Source of the DNA: Mariniphaga sp.
Lineage (GTDB): Bacteria; Bacteroidota; Bacteroidia; Bacteroidales; Prolixibacteraceae
Reading direction: 5' to 3'
Assembly (NCBI GenBank): GCA_025363795.1
Contig: JANYLE010000130.1
Coordinates: 1 to 8,590, forward strand
DNA: 8,590 bases
The notes below the pieces were generated by a model. The model did not search any database and had not been told where the DNA came from. It saw only the letters and a program-made list of their open reading frames with translations. This document shows positions 1-5,523 of this stretch, piece by piece; the stretch's first letter is position 1; each line of letters opens with the position of its first letter. A program made the translations under genes and the position numbers.

Positions 1-84
1 TATCCCGAAACAGCGTTTAGCATGGTCGGAACAATCGATGAGGCAATTGAAAAAGGGGAAAGATTGCTTGCTGAGTCAAAATAA
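1..84 (+). CDS. atpD: ATP synthase F1 subunit beta, C-terminal end (partial)
   Basis: The first 27 codons read in frame 1 to a TAA stop and give the extreme C-terminus of the F1 ATPase beta subunit, including the stretch AFSMVGTIDEAIEKGERL. This helix-forming tail (F-MVG-IDEA-EK) is typical of bacterial AtpD. The catalytic nucleotide-binding part lies upstream of the window. AtpD carries the catalytic sites of the membrane-bound H+ or Na+ ATP synthase. It lies 34 bp before atpC on the same strand, the usual beta-epsilon order. In many Bacteroidetes this pair is separate from the other atp genes, but that cannot be seen here. The identification rests on a short tail plus the neighbouring atpC. 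Confidence 0.9.
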   Translation, partial: YPETAFSMVGTIDEAIEKGERLLAESK

Positions 85-118
85 CAACCCCTAAAACAAT
101 CAGGTAATTCATTGCATT

Positions 119-361
119 ATGCTGCACCTCGAAATTATTACTCCGGAAAAAATTCTGTTCTCGGGTGAAATTCAACTAATCAAACTCCCTGGTTCACTGG
201 GGTATTTTGAAATTATGGTGAACCATGCGCCACTTATTTCCACCTTGATGCAAGGTAAGATAAAGGTTAAAGAGAAGAATGGTGCACTCACCTATTTTGA
301 TATCAATAGTGGATTGGCAGAGGTCGCGAACAATGAAATCAAAGTACTTGTTGAATCGTGA
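119..361 (+). CDS. atpC: ATP synthase F1 subunit epsilon, short form
   Basis: This complete 80-residue protein begins MLHLEIITPEKILFSGE and contains GYFEIMVNHAPLISTLMQGK, the hallmark of the epsilon N-terminal beta-sandwich (usually G-F-I--NHAPL---L--G). Epsilon sits on the central stalk of F1 between gamma and the c-ring and couples rotation to catalysis. Typical epsilon subunits are about 130-140 residues, with a C-terminal pair of helices that can extend and inhibit ATP hydrolysis. This protein stops after the beta-sandwich, so that inhibitory part is absent. Short epsilons are common in Bacteroidetes, and the stop is followed by non-coding sequence rather than an in-frame remnant, so this is not a truncation artefact. 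The ATG at 119 has no clear Shine-Dalgarno sequence, as is usual for the phylum. It is probably co-transcribed with atpD. Confidence 0.93.
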   Translation: MLHLEIITPEKILFSGEIQLIKLPGSLGYFEIMVNHAPLISTLMQGKIKVKEKNGALTYFDINSGLAEVANNEIKVLVES

Positions 362-390
362 TGCCCGGGAATATACTAAAGTACATTTGA

Positions 391-472
391 ATTTAGCCGC
401 TTAGTAAAATAGGATGTAGATCAAATTTTAAGGTCTTCAACCCAAATTGCTAAGCGGCTAAATCTTTGTTTT
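391..472 (+). terminator. 14-bp perfect inverted repeat, possible long-loop terminator of the atpDC operon
   Basis: ATTTAGCCGCTTAG at 391-404 is matched exactly by its reverse complement CTAAGCGGCTAAAT at 450-463, with 45 bases between. The right arm is followed by a T-rich stretch (465-472, TTTGTTTT). It lies 30 bp after the atpC stop, so transcription termination is the simplest reading. A 45-nt loop is long for an intrinsic terminator, so a structured 3' UTR, a small RNA or a remnant of a small mobile element are alternatives. The repeat itself is certain. The function is inferred. Confidence 0.4.
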
Positions 473-793
473 CCAAAATACTGGAATTAGCTGGTTCCAT
501 AATATTTCCTCAGGCATTGCATTTGTCTGTAATGTCTTCTTTTTAGTCTTCTATCCCTTTTCCCATTATAAAGCATGACTTGTCTATTTAGATTCCAATA
601 AGTAGCGACTTCAGCCAAGAGTCGGAATTTTTTTTAGTATAACCATCCCCTCTACCGCTTTCAGATATTTTCGAACAAAAACGATTAATCCTAATGAGTA
701 AATTTGGAATTGACAGTTTTAGCTTTCGATTTGTTAGGAAGGTGGCAAAACAAAAATCTCTTTGATCAAAAAGAAACAAAATAATTATCAAAT
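464..793. other. Non-coding gap between atpC and the trpB upstream region
   Basis: This AT-rich stretch has no reading frame with recognisable protein content on either strand. A frame on the - strand (588-842) starts with TTG and looks like nothing known. The only local structure is a short hairpin at 606-624 (CGACT/AGTCG, 9-nt loop) followed by eight T at 628-635, which could be a weak + strand terminator. No tRNA, riboswitch or tandem-Trp leader peptide is visible. Confidence 0.5.
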
Positions 794-814
794 ATTCAGA
801 AACATGTTCTGAAT
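794..814. promoter_or_regulatory. Operator-like palindrome upstream of trpB
   Basis: ATTCAGAA at 794-801 and TTCTGAAT at 807-814 are perfect inverted 8-mers around a 5-base centre (ACATG). Deleting one A makes the whole 20 bp self-complementary. The centre-to-centre distance of about 13 bp is in the range expected of a dimeric DNA-binding regulator rather than an RNA hairpin. It lies 120 bp before the trpB start and just upstream of a candidate -7 element at 831-838. No regulator is encoded nearby, so the protein that might bind is unknown. Confidence 0.4.
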
Positions 815-830
815 TTGAGGATCCTTTTTT

Positions 831-838
831 TAATTTTG
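831..838 (+). promoter_or_regulatory. Candidate -7 element for trpB
   Basis: TAATTTTG matches the Bacteroidetes -7 consensus TAnnTTTG at every fixed position. No TTG lies at the expected 19-21 bp upstream; the nearest TTTG, at 814-817, is only 13 bp away. The call is therefore weak. A TATAAT at 896-901 is an alternative without a good upstream partner. If 831-838 is used, trpB would have a leader of about 90 nt. Confidence 0.25.
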
Positions 839-934
839 GCAATCGGGTTACAAATATCGTTTTTATCCCGTATTCAATTGTTCAAAGCAGACATCTATAA
901 TTTCAATTTATTATATTTCAAATATATACAGAAC

Positions 935-2137
935 ATGGCTACAAACTATTTTAAGAATTACCCGAATCAGGAAGGTTTTTTTGAACAATACGGAGGAAGT
1001 TTTATCCCGCCAAATCTCCAGAAGGAGATGGAAAAGATTACCGATGCCTATTTTTCAATCAGTAAATCTCACAATTTCATTTCAGAATTGAGGAGTATCC
1101 GTAAACATTACCAGGGAAGACCTACTCCGGTCTATTTTTGCAACAGATTATCGACAAAGTATGGCGGCCGCATCTACTTAAAACGAGAAGATCTTAACCA
1201 TACTGGAGCCCATAAGCTCAATCATTGCATGGGAGAAGCTTTGCTTGCCAAATACCTGGGTAAGAAAAAACTGATTGCAGAAACAGGCGCCGGGCAACAT
1301 GGTGTTGCGTTGGCTACGGCAGCAGCCTATTTTGGTTTGGAATGCGAAATTCATATGGGAGAAGTCGATATCATCAAAGAACACCCAAATGTTGTCAAAA
1401 TGCAGATATTGGGTGCTAAGGTTGTTCCTGTTTCTCACGGATTGAAAACATTGAAAGAAGCAGTTGATTCTGCTTTTGGGGCGTACCTTCAGGATCCGGA
1501 AAACAGTATTTATTGTATCGGCTCGGTTGTAGGACCACACCCTTTTCCCATGATGGTGCGTGATTTCCAACGGGTTGTTGGAATCGAGGCTAAAGAACAA
1601 TTCTCAGAGATGACCGGTGAACTTCCTGATAATGTGGTTGCTTGCGTTGGCGGAGGTAGTAATGCAATGGGCATCTTTTCAGCGTTTCTGGAAGACGAAG
1701 AATGCAAATTATTCGGTGTTGAACCTGCCGGACGTTCATTTGAAGTAGGCGAACATGCGGCTACAATGTCTTATGGGAAACCCGGGATAATCCATGGATT
1801 CAAATGCTATTTGCTGCAAGATGAAAAAGGGGAACCATCTCCTGTATATTCTGTTGCCAGCGGATTGGATTACCCTGGTGTTGGACCAGAGCATAGTATG
1901 TTAAAAGACATGAAAAGAGTTTCTTATGTGACAGCAACTGATGATGAAACCATTGACGCTTTTTACGAATTAAGTCGTCTGGAAGGGGTTATTCCTGCGT
2001 TGGAAAGTGCTCATGCTGTAGCTTACGCACTAAAACTGGCGACTGAAAATCCAAGACAATCCATATTGGTGAACTTAAGCGGCCGTGGCGATAAAGACAT
2101 CGACTTCGTAATTGAAAAGTATGGCTTGCCAAAATAA
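935..2137 (+). CDS. trpB: Tryptophan synthase beta subunit, stand-alone copy
   Basis: This 400-residue PLP enzyme is of normal TrpB length (E. coli 397). It condenses indole with L-serine to give L-tryptophan in the cytoplasm. Residues align with Salmonella TrpB at a constant offset of 7. The PLP lysine is K94 in GAHKLNH, catalytic Glu is E116 in AETGAGQHG, the phosphate loop is GGGSN 239-243, and D312 in GLDYPGVGP, E357 in PALES and the NLSGRGDKD end (380-388) are all present. K174, equivalent to K167 that pairs with TrpA, is kept. Salmonella R141, the closing-salt-bridge partner of D305, is Lys here (K148), and Q90 is His (H97). The frame stays open upstream to a TTG at 815, but homology begins at the ATG at 935 (MATNYFKNYPNQEGFFEQYGG), so that start is chosen. 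No trpA or other trp gene lies beside it: upstream is the atp operon, downstream a convergent helicase. Confidence 0.95.
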   Translation: MATNYFKNYPNQEGFFEQYGGSFIPPNLQKEMEKITDAYFSISKSHNFISELRSIRKHYQGRPTPVYFCNRLSTKYGGRIYLKREDLNHTGAHKLNHCMGEALLAKYLGKKKLIAETGAGQHGVALATAAAYFGLECEIHMGEVDIIKEHPNVVKMQILGAKVVPVSHGLKTLKEAVDSAFGAYLQDPENSIYCIGSVVGPHPFPMMVRDFQRVVGIEAKEQFSEMTGELPDNVVACVGGGSNAMGIFSAFLEDEECKLFGVEPAGRSFEVGEHAATMSYGKPGIIHGFKCYLLQDEKGEPSPVYSVASGLDYPGVGPEHSMLKDMKRVSYVTATDDETIDAFYELSRLEGVIPALESAHAVAYALKLATENPRQSILVNLSGRGDKDIDFVIEKYGLPK

Positions 2138-2163
2138 TCAATTCAATTTCTGATATTCAATAC

Positions 2164-2200
2164 AAAACCCCGAACCAAATGAAATTGGATCGGGGTTTTT
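2164..2200. terminator. Bidirectional intrinsic terminator between trpB and the rhlE-type gene
   Basis: AAAACCCCGA (2164-2173) pairs perfectly with TCGGGGTTTT (2190-2199). CCAA/TTGG inside the loop can extend the stem past one mismatch. It ends in a T run on the + strand (2196-2200) and, because of the leading A run, also on the - strand (TTTT then G). It sits 26 bp after the trpB stop and 33 bp after the stop of the convergent helicase gene, so it can serve both. Confidence 0.85.
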
Positions 2201-2233
2201 GCTATGCTTTAATTGTGATTTTTGATATTTTGA

Positions 2234-3493
2234 CTACCGAGGATTTCGGATTAACTGCCTGCGGTTGCTACTCACTTTAACCTCCGGTTGTGACCTTGGA
2301 GAATAAGTTGAACGCGCCGGACGCTGCTGTTGCTTCGGAGCTTTCACGGGATGATGATCAATTAATGGAAAAGGATGTTCGTCAATAACGGGAATCTTTT
2401 TCCGTATTAATTTTTCAATATCCTTCAAATAAGCCTTCTCTTCTGCATCGCAGAACGAATAAGCTGTTCCCTTAGCTCCAGCCCTACCCGTGCGGCCAAT
2501 TCGGTGCACGTAAGTTTCGGATACATTGGGCATTTCGTAATTGATTACAAACTCCATTTCATCAACATCAATACCACGAGCTGCGATATCTGTTGCAACC
2601 AGCACCCTGGTTGTCTGATCCTTGAAATTTGCAAGTGCCCTTTGACGGGCATTCTGAGCTTTATTTCCATGGATCGCTTCGGCTTTGATGTTATTACGTA
2701 ACAGCTCTTTGACAACTTTATCAGCGCCATGTTTTGTCCGCATAAAAACCAAAGCGGATTTAATATTTGTATCCCTTAATACGTCGATCAAAAGGGCCGT
2801 TTTATTCCCCTTATCGACAAAGTAAATAAACTGATCGATAATGTCGACCGTCGGAGAACCGGGGGTGATCGCCACTTTCTTTGGATTATTTAAAATTGTA
2901 TCGGCAAGCTTTACGATCTCGGGAGGCATCGTGGCTGAGAAAAAGAGGGTCTGGCGTTTACGCGGCAGCGCTGCAAGAACCTTTTTAACATCATGAATAA
3001 AACCCATATCCAACATACAATCGGCTTCATCCAATACAAAAATCTCGACATCTTTTAGCGTAATGAATCCCTGATTCATTAAATCAAGTAATCTTCCGGG
3101 AGTGGCGACTAAAATATCAACACCCCTTTGCAAAGCTTGTGTTTGCGAAAACTGGTTTACACCACCAAAGATTACAGTATAGGCCAGTTTTGTGTGCCTT
3201 CCATAATTTTTAAAGCTTTCACCGATCTGAATAGCAAGTTCGCGGGTTGGAGTGAGGATCAGACTTCTGACCTTTTTCCGCTTATCGAATGATTGATTGA
3301 CAGTTAATAATTGGATGATAGGAATTGCAAACGCTGCTGTTTTTCCTGTTCCTGTTTGTGCACAACCTAATAAATCGGTGCCTTCTAATGCAATTGGGAT
3401 TGCCTGGGCTTGAATGGCGGTTGGTGCGGAATAACCTTCTTCCTGAAGTGATTGAAGAATTGGTTCAATAATTTTTAATGACTTAAATGGCAT
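2234..3493 (-). CDS. rhlE: DEAD-box ATP-dependent RNA helicase, RhlE type
   Basis: This 419-residue protein has the full DEAD-box motif set in order: Q motif (F3 plus GYSAPTAIQ 20-28), Walker A AQTGTGKT 45-52, PTRELA 82-87, GG 110-111, TPGR 131-134, DEAD 155-158, SAT 186-188, VATDIAARGID 299-309 and HRIGRTGRAG 330-339. The two RecA-like domains span roughly 20-205 and 220-365. A basic, low-complexity tail (about 380-419, rich in Pro, Gln, Arg and Ser) probably adds non-specific RNA contacts. DEAD-box proteins unwind short RNA duplexes using ATP. RhlE types are linked to ribosome assembly, RNA turnover and cold adaptation. The lack of a DbpA- or DeaD-type C-terminal RNA-binding domain favours RhlE. 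It appears to be a single-gene unit, convergent with trpB. The ATG at 3493 begins the conserved MPFKSLKIIEPILQSLQEEG. Confidence 0.92.
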   Translation of the reverse strand: MPFKSLKIIEPILQSLQEEGYSAPTAIQAQAIPIALEGTDLLGCAQTGTGKTAAFAIPIIQLLTVNQSFDKRKKVRSLILTPTRELAIQIGESFKNYGRHTKLAYTVIFGGVNQFSQTQALQRGVDILVATPGRLLDLMNQGFITLKDVEIFVLDEADCMLDMGFIHDVKKVLAALPRKRQTLFFSATMPPEIVKLADTILNNPKKVAITPGSPTVDIIDQFIYFVDKGNKTALLIDVLRDTNIKSALVFMRTKHGADKVVKELLRNNIKAEAIHGNKAQNARQRALANFKDQTTRVLVATDIAARGIDVDEMEFVINYEMPNVSETYVHRIGRTGRAGAKGTAYSFCDAEEKAYLKDIEKLIRKKIPVIDEHPFPLIDHHPVKAPKQQQRPARSTYSPRSQPEVKVSSNRRQLIRNPR

Positions 3494-3556
3494 GAATCTT
3501 TTTTAGACAGCAATCATTTTCAAATATTAAAAATTTTGCTGTAATGAAATATTGGG

Positions 3557-3564
3557 CGAAGATA
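3557..3564 (-). promoter_or_regulatory. Candidate -7 element for the rhlE-type gene
   Basis: On the - strand TATCTTCG matches TAnnTTTG at all but one fixed position. The surrounding 10-mer GTATCTTCGC is repeated exactly in front of the DUF4056 gene. It would give a leader of about 55-60 nt. No TTG is seen at the usual -33 distance. The rest of the 189-bp gap (3494-3682) shows only a tandem AGATAAC pair (3633-3646) and no gene. Confidence 0.35.
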
Positions 3565-3682
3565 CGATTAAATAACCGGTTTAGAGGCATTTCGGCACAG
3601 GGTGCAGAAATCATAGCATAAAATTTACAAATAGATAACAGATAACGGAAATTTATAATCCTGATTATGTGACACAAGCAGA

Positions 3683-4714
3683 TTATTTCTCAACTTCAAG
3701 ATCTTTGGCAATATGATTAATTAATTGTCCGAAATCAGCCTGGGTTATCCTCCTATCGGTCTTCGATGCAAAAATTTTCCGAACTGGAAATTTGTAATTT
3801 AATTTAAAGTCAAGCTCATAAAAATCATCAAGAGACCTGCCATCTGAAGTTCTTTCCGGCACAAATAAGTTGTATGATTTTACTTTTGAGTCGGCCCATC
3901 CCGGGACACGCCAGGGTTCAAGACATGAATAAACTACCAGCTGGCGTTCGATCAATATCTTACGACTTGGGAGATGCTTTTCGCGGGTCCACCAAACATT
4001 CCGGACAGCTTCCATCGCAAGATAAGTCTCATTTTCAGTCAAAACAGCTCCAAGCATTTTCAGATTATTTCCGATCAGTTTGTCCATTGCATTCCCGTAA
4101 GGCAAACTGCTTTTAATAGCAGCCATTCCAATCGTAACACCCAAAAGATTCGAATATGGGTCCTCAATCGAAAAGCTGGAATAACGTTCTGGCATCAACG
4201 GTATAGAAGAACTGCCATACCATGTGGCAATTTCGTGCCAGACCGAAAGGTCATAAGCAATACGACCAGCTAACCGAACTGCATCATTACGACTTAGATC
4301 TAATGGAATATAAAGATTCAATATCTTGGAACCTCCCTCACGGCCAAGATGGAGCATCATATTCCCATTTTGTTTTGCCAACATAATTCTTGTATAGAGA
4401 TAAGCTGTCCAATCGGCCTGATCCCGAAGGTGGCCCATGTCAATAAAACCGCCACGTTGGGTATAAATAATTCCATTTCCTTCGCCAGAATTTCCAAGAT
4501 AATGATGCGGACCAAGTTGACCGACCGTAGTTATATCGCTATATTTTAAAACGGGGATAATCGACAATTGAAGATCAGAGCCAAATGCACAACATGGACG
4601 AGTAACCCGGTGAGGAGGGGAAGAAAGTTCCTTTGTCGAAAGATCAGGGACCTCAGCCTTAACCGCGCTTATGCAAAATATTAAAACAAGATATAATAGC
4701 TTTGATAACTTCAT
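3683..4714 (-). CDS. Exported DUF4056 family protein, function unknown
   Basis: This 343-residue protein has a clear Sec signal peptide: MKLSK, a hydrophobic core LLYLVLIFCISAV, and a probable cleavage after VKA at residue 20. There is no lipobox, so it is probably soluble in the periplasm. I recognise the family as DUF4056 from conserved blocks: RPCCAFG (39-45), GGFIDMGHLRDQADWTAY (88-105), WHEIATWYG (159-167) and IEDPYSNLLG (183-192). No function is established for the family as far as I know. H95, D98, H160 and E161 lie in the most conserved blocks and could bind a metal or be catalytic, but that is inference. The frame is open to an ATG at 4744. The ATG at 4714 is preferred because it places the signal peptide at the N-terminus and a candidate promoter element overlaps the extra codons. 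It appears monocistronic. Confidence 0.75.
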   Translation of the reverse strand: MKLSKLLYLVLIFCISAVKAEVPDLSTKELSSPPHRVTRPCCAFGSDLQLSIIPVLKYSDITTVGQLGPHHYLGNSGEGNGIIYTQRGGFIDMGHLRDQADWTAYLYTRIMLAKQNGNMMLHLGREGGSKILNLYIPLDLSRNDAVRLAGRIAYDLSVWHEIATWYGSSSIPLMPERYSSFSIEDPYSNLLGVTIGMAAIKSSLPYGNAMDKLIGNNLKMLGAVLTENETYLAMEAVRNVWWTREKHLPSRKILIERQLVVYSCLEPWRVPGWADSKVKSYNLFVPERTSDGRSLDDFYELDFKLNYKFPVRKIFASKTDRRITQADFGQLINHIAKDLEVEK

Positions 4715-4733
4715 CGTTTGAAATAAGAACCCG

Positions 4734-4741
4734 CGAAGATA
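4734..4741 (-). promoter_or_regulatory. Candidate -7 element for the DUF4056 gene
   Basis: TATCTTCG on the - strand, inside the 10-mer GTATCTTCGC, is identical to the word upstream of the rhlE-type gene. Its position, about 20 bp before the preferred ATG at 4714, implies a short leader. It would rule out the longer frame starting at 4744. The -33 region has only ATTC at 20 bp spacing, a poor match. Confidence 0.35.
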
Positions 4742-4819
4742 CATTAGATTGTCTGATTTGCGAATATTCGTAAGTTGCAGAAGGTTTGTGTGAAGAGTAT
4801 AATGTCATTCCTGTTGCCC

Positions 4820-4859
4820 AAAAAAAGGCTGTCACGAAGAATATTCTTCGTGACAGCCT
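4820..4859 (-). terminator. Strong intrinsic terminator of the Spy-like gene (34-bp perfect palindrome)
   Basis: Bases 4826-4859 are perfectly self-complementary (arm AGGCTGTCACGAAGAAT, 17 bp). On the - strand the hairpin runs directly into seven T (4826 down to 4820). It lies 22 bp past the stop of the Spy-like gene. The + strand side lacks a T run, so termination is one-directional and insulates the DUF4056 gene downstream. Confidence 0.88.
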
Positions 4860-4881
4860 CCAACTTAAACTCCATAAAAAA

Positions 4882-5376
4882 TTAATTCATAGCATGTTCG
4901 TGTTGCATCTGCATATTATGCCTCATGCCTTTTTCTCCTTTTTCATGTCCCATTTTCCCTTTCATAAGATCAAATTTCAGTCTTTGTTCTTCTGTCAGTT
5001 GAGCACGTAGATCAAGGTGATTTTTCACTTTTATCTTAGCCATCTCAACACGAATAGCCCCTATTTTTTCGATATTCTTATTGATCGCAGCAATATCGGG
5101 TTTTTCAGCAGTCACTAATGTTTTTTGATGGGCTTCTGCTTCGCCAAGCTCACCCTTTAGTGGTTGTATTTGCTTTTGCATCGCCAGCATACTGGCTTTA
5201 AAAGCCTCTTTTTGTGCGTCGGTAAGATTCAAACCTCTGGCAGGTCCCCTGTCATTCATACGCATTTCCTTTTCTGGTCCGCGGGATTCTTTTTTCGAAC
5301 CATTGTCTTTTGTCTGGGCAACTAATATTGTCGACAAACTCATTAATAATACGATGCCTAAAATTTTTGCTTTCAT
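4882..5376 (-). CDS. Spy/CpxP-like periplasmic protein with LTxxQ motifs and Met/His-rich tail
   Basis: This 164-residue protein has an N-terminal signal peptide (MKAKILGIVLLMSLSTILVA, cleavage near residues 20-21), so it is periplasmic. After a charged linker it has two LTxxQ motifs, LTDAQ at 51-55 and LTEEQ at 127-131, with a long helical, probably coiled-coil segment between. This is the pattern of the Spy/CpxP/ZraP group, which includes ATP-independent chaperones and metal-stress sensors. The last 27 residues hold six Met (138, 142, 151, 155, 157, 163) and four His (144, 153, 159, 161). That suggests binding of copper or another soft metal, but it is inference. No sigma factor, two-component system or efflux gene is adjacent to indicate a partner. 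It has its own candidate promoter and a strong terminator, so it is probably a single-gene unit. Confidence 0.8.
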   Translation of the reverse strand: MKAKILGIVLLMSLSTILVAQTKDNGSKKESRGPEKEMRMNDRGPARGLNLTDAQKEAFKASMLAMQKQIQPLKGELGEAEAHQKTLVTAEKPDIAAINKNIEKIGAIRVEMAKIKVKNHLDLRAQLTEEQRLKFDLMKGKMGHEKGEKGMRHNMQMQHEHAMN

Positions 5377-5412
5377 AACTTTTAATTTTTAAAACCTGTT
5401 ATCGAATTTTTA

Positions 5413-5446
5413 CTAAACTATCCTTTGGATTGTACTCAAACCAAAA
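5413..5446 (-). promoter_or_regulatory. Candidate promoter of the Spy-like gene
   Basis: On the - strand TTTTG (5446-5442) is followed after 21 bp by TAGTTTAG (5420-5413), which differs from the Bacteroidetes -7 consensus TAnnTTTG at one fixed position. The spacing fits the usual 19-21 bp. Transcription would start near 5405, giving a leader of about 30 nt before the ATG at 5376. Confidence 0.4.
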
Positions 5447-5497
5447 GGTTTAATTAAATTCGGTTAAAGAAAAAGAATGAAGCTTAATCTTTGGCTC

Positions 5498-5521
5498 AAA
5501 ACGACAAAGCTTTGTTTGTCG
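5498..5521 (-). terminator. Probable terminator of the M48-type peptidase gene
   Basis: CGACAAA (5502-5508) and TTTGTCG (5515-5521) form a 7-bp stem around a 6-base loop. On the - strand the stem begins 2 bp after the stop codon and is followed by TTTT (5501-5498). The stem is modest and AT-leaning, so efficiency is uncertain. Confidence 0.45.
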
Positions 5522-5523
5522 GA

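Noticed and set aside
588..842. 84-residue frame on the - strand in the atpC-trpB gap
   Set aside because: It begins with TTG, has no recognisable family content, and overlaps the palindrome and promoter-like sites of trpB.
815..934. In-frame 40-codon extension of trpB from a TTG, hydrophobic at the start
   Set aside because: TrpB homology begins at the ATG at 935, TrpB is cytosolic, and the extension overlaps a candidate -7 element. It is more likely chance reading of AT-rich DNA.
464..934. Trp attenuator, T-box or leader peptide before trpB
   Set aside because: No short frame with tandem Trp codons, no T-box sequence and no terminator/antiterminator pair were found near the start.
1178..1707. 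Overlapping - strand frames inside trpB (1178-1600 and 1510-1707)
   Set aside because: They are antisense to a clearly conserved enzyme. Their composition is low in recognisable motifs.
3633..3646. Tandem AGATAAC AGATAAC
   Set aside because: Two 7-bp copies in an AT-rich gap are expected by chance and have no supporting context.
3483..3677. 64-residue - strand frame upstream of the rhlE-type gene
   Set aside because: It overlaps the rhlE-type start and its promoter-like site and has no family signature.
4715..4744. Longer start of the DUF4056 protein at the ATG at 4744
   Set aside because: It would place ten residues before a normal signal peptide, and a candidate -7 element overlaps these codons.
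4786..5010. 74-residue + strand frame over the palindromic terminator
   Set aside because: It reads through the hairpin and antisense into the Spy-like gene and has no recognisable features.
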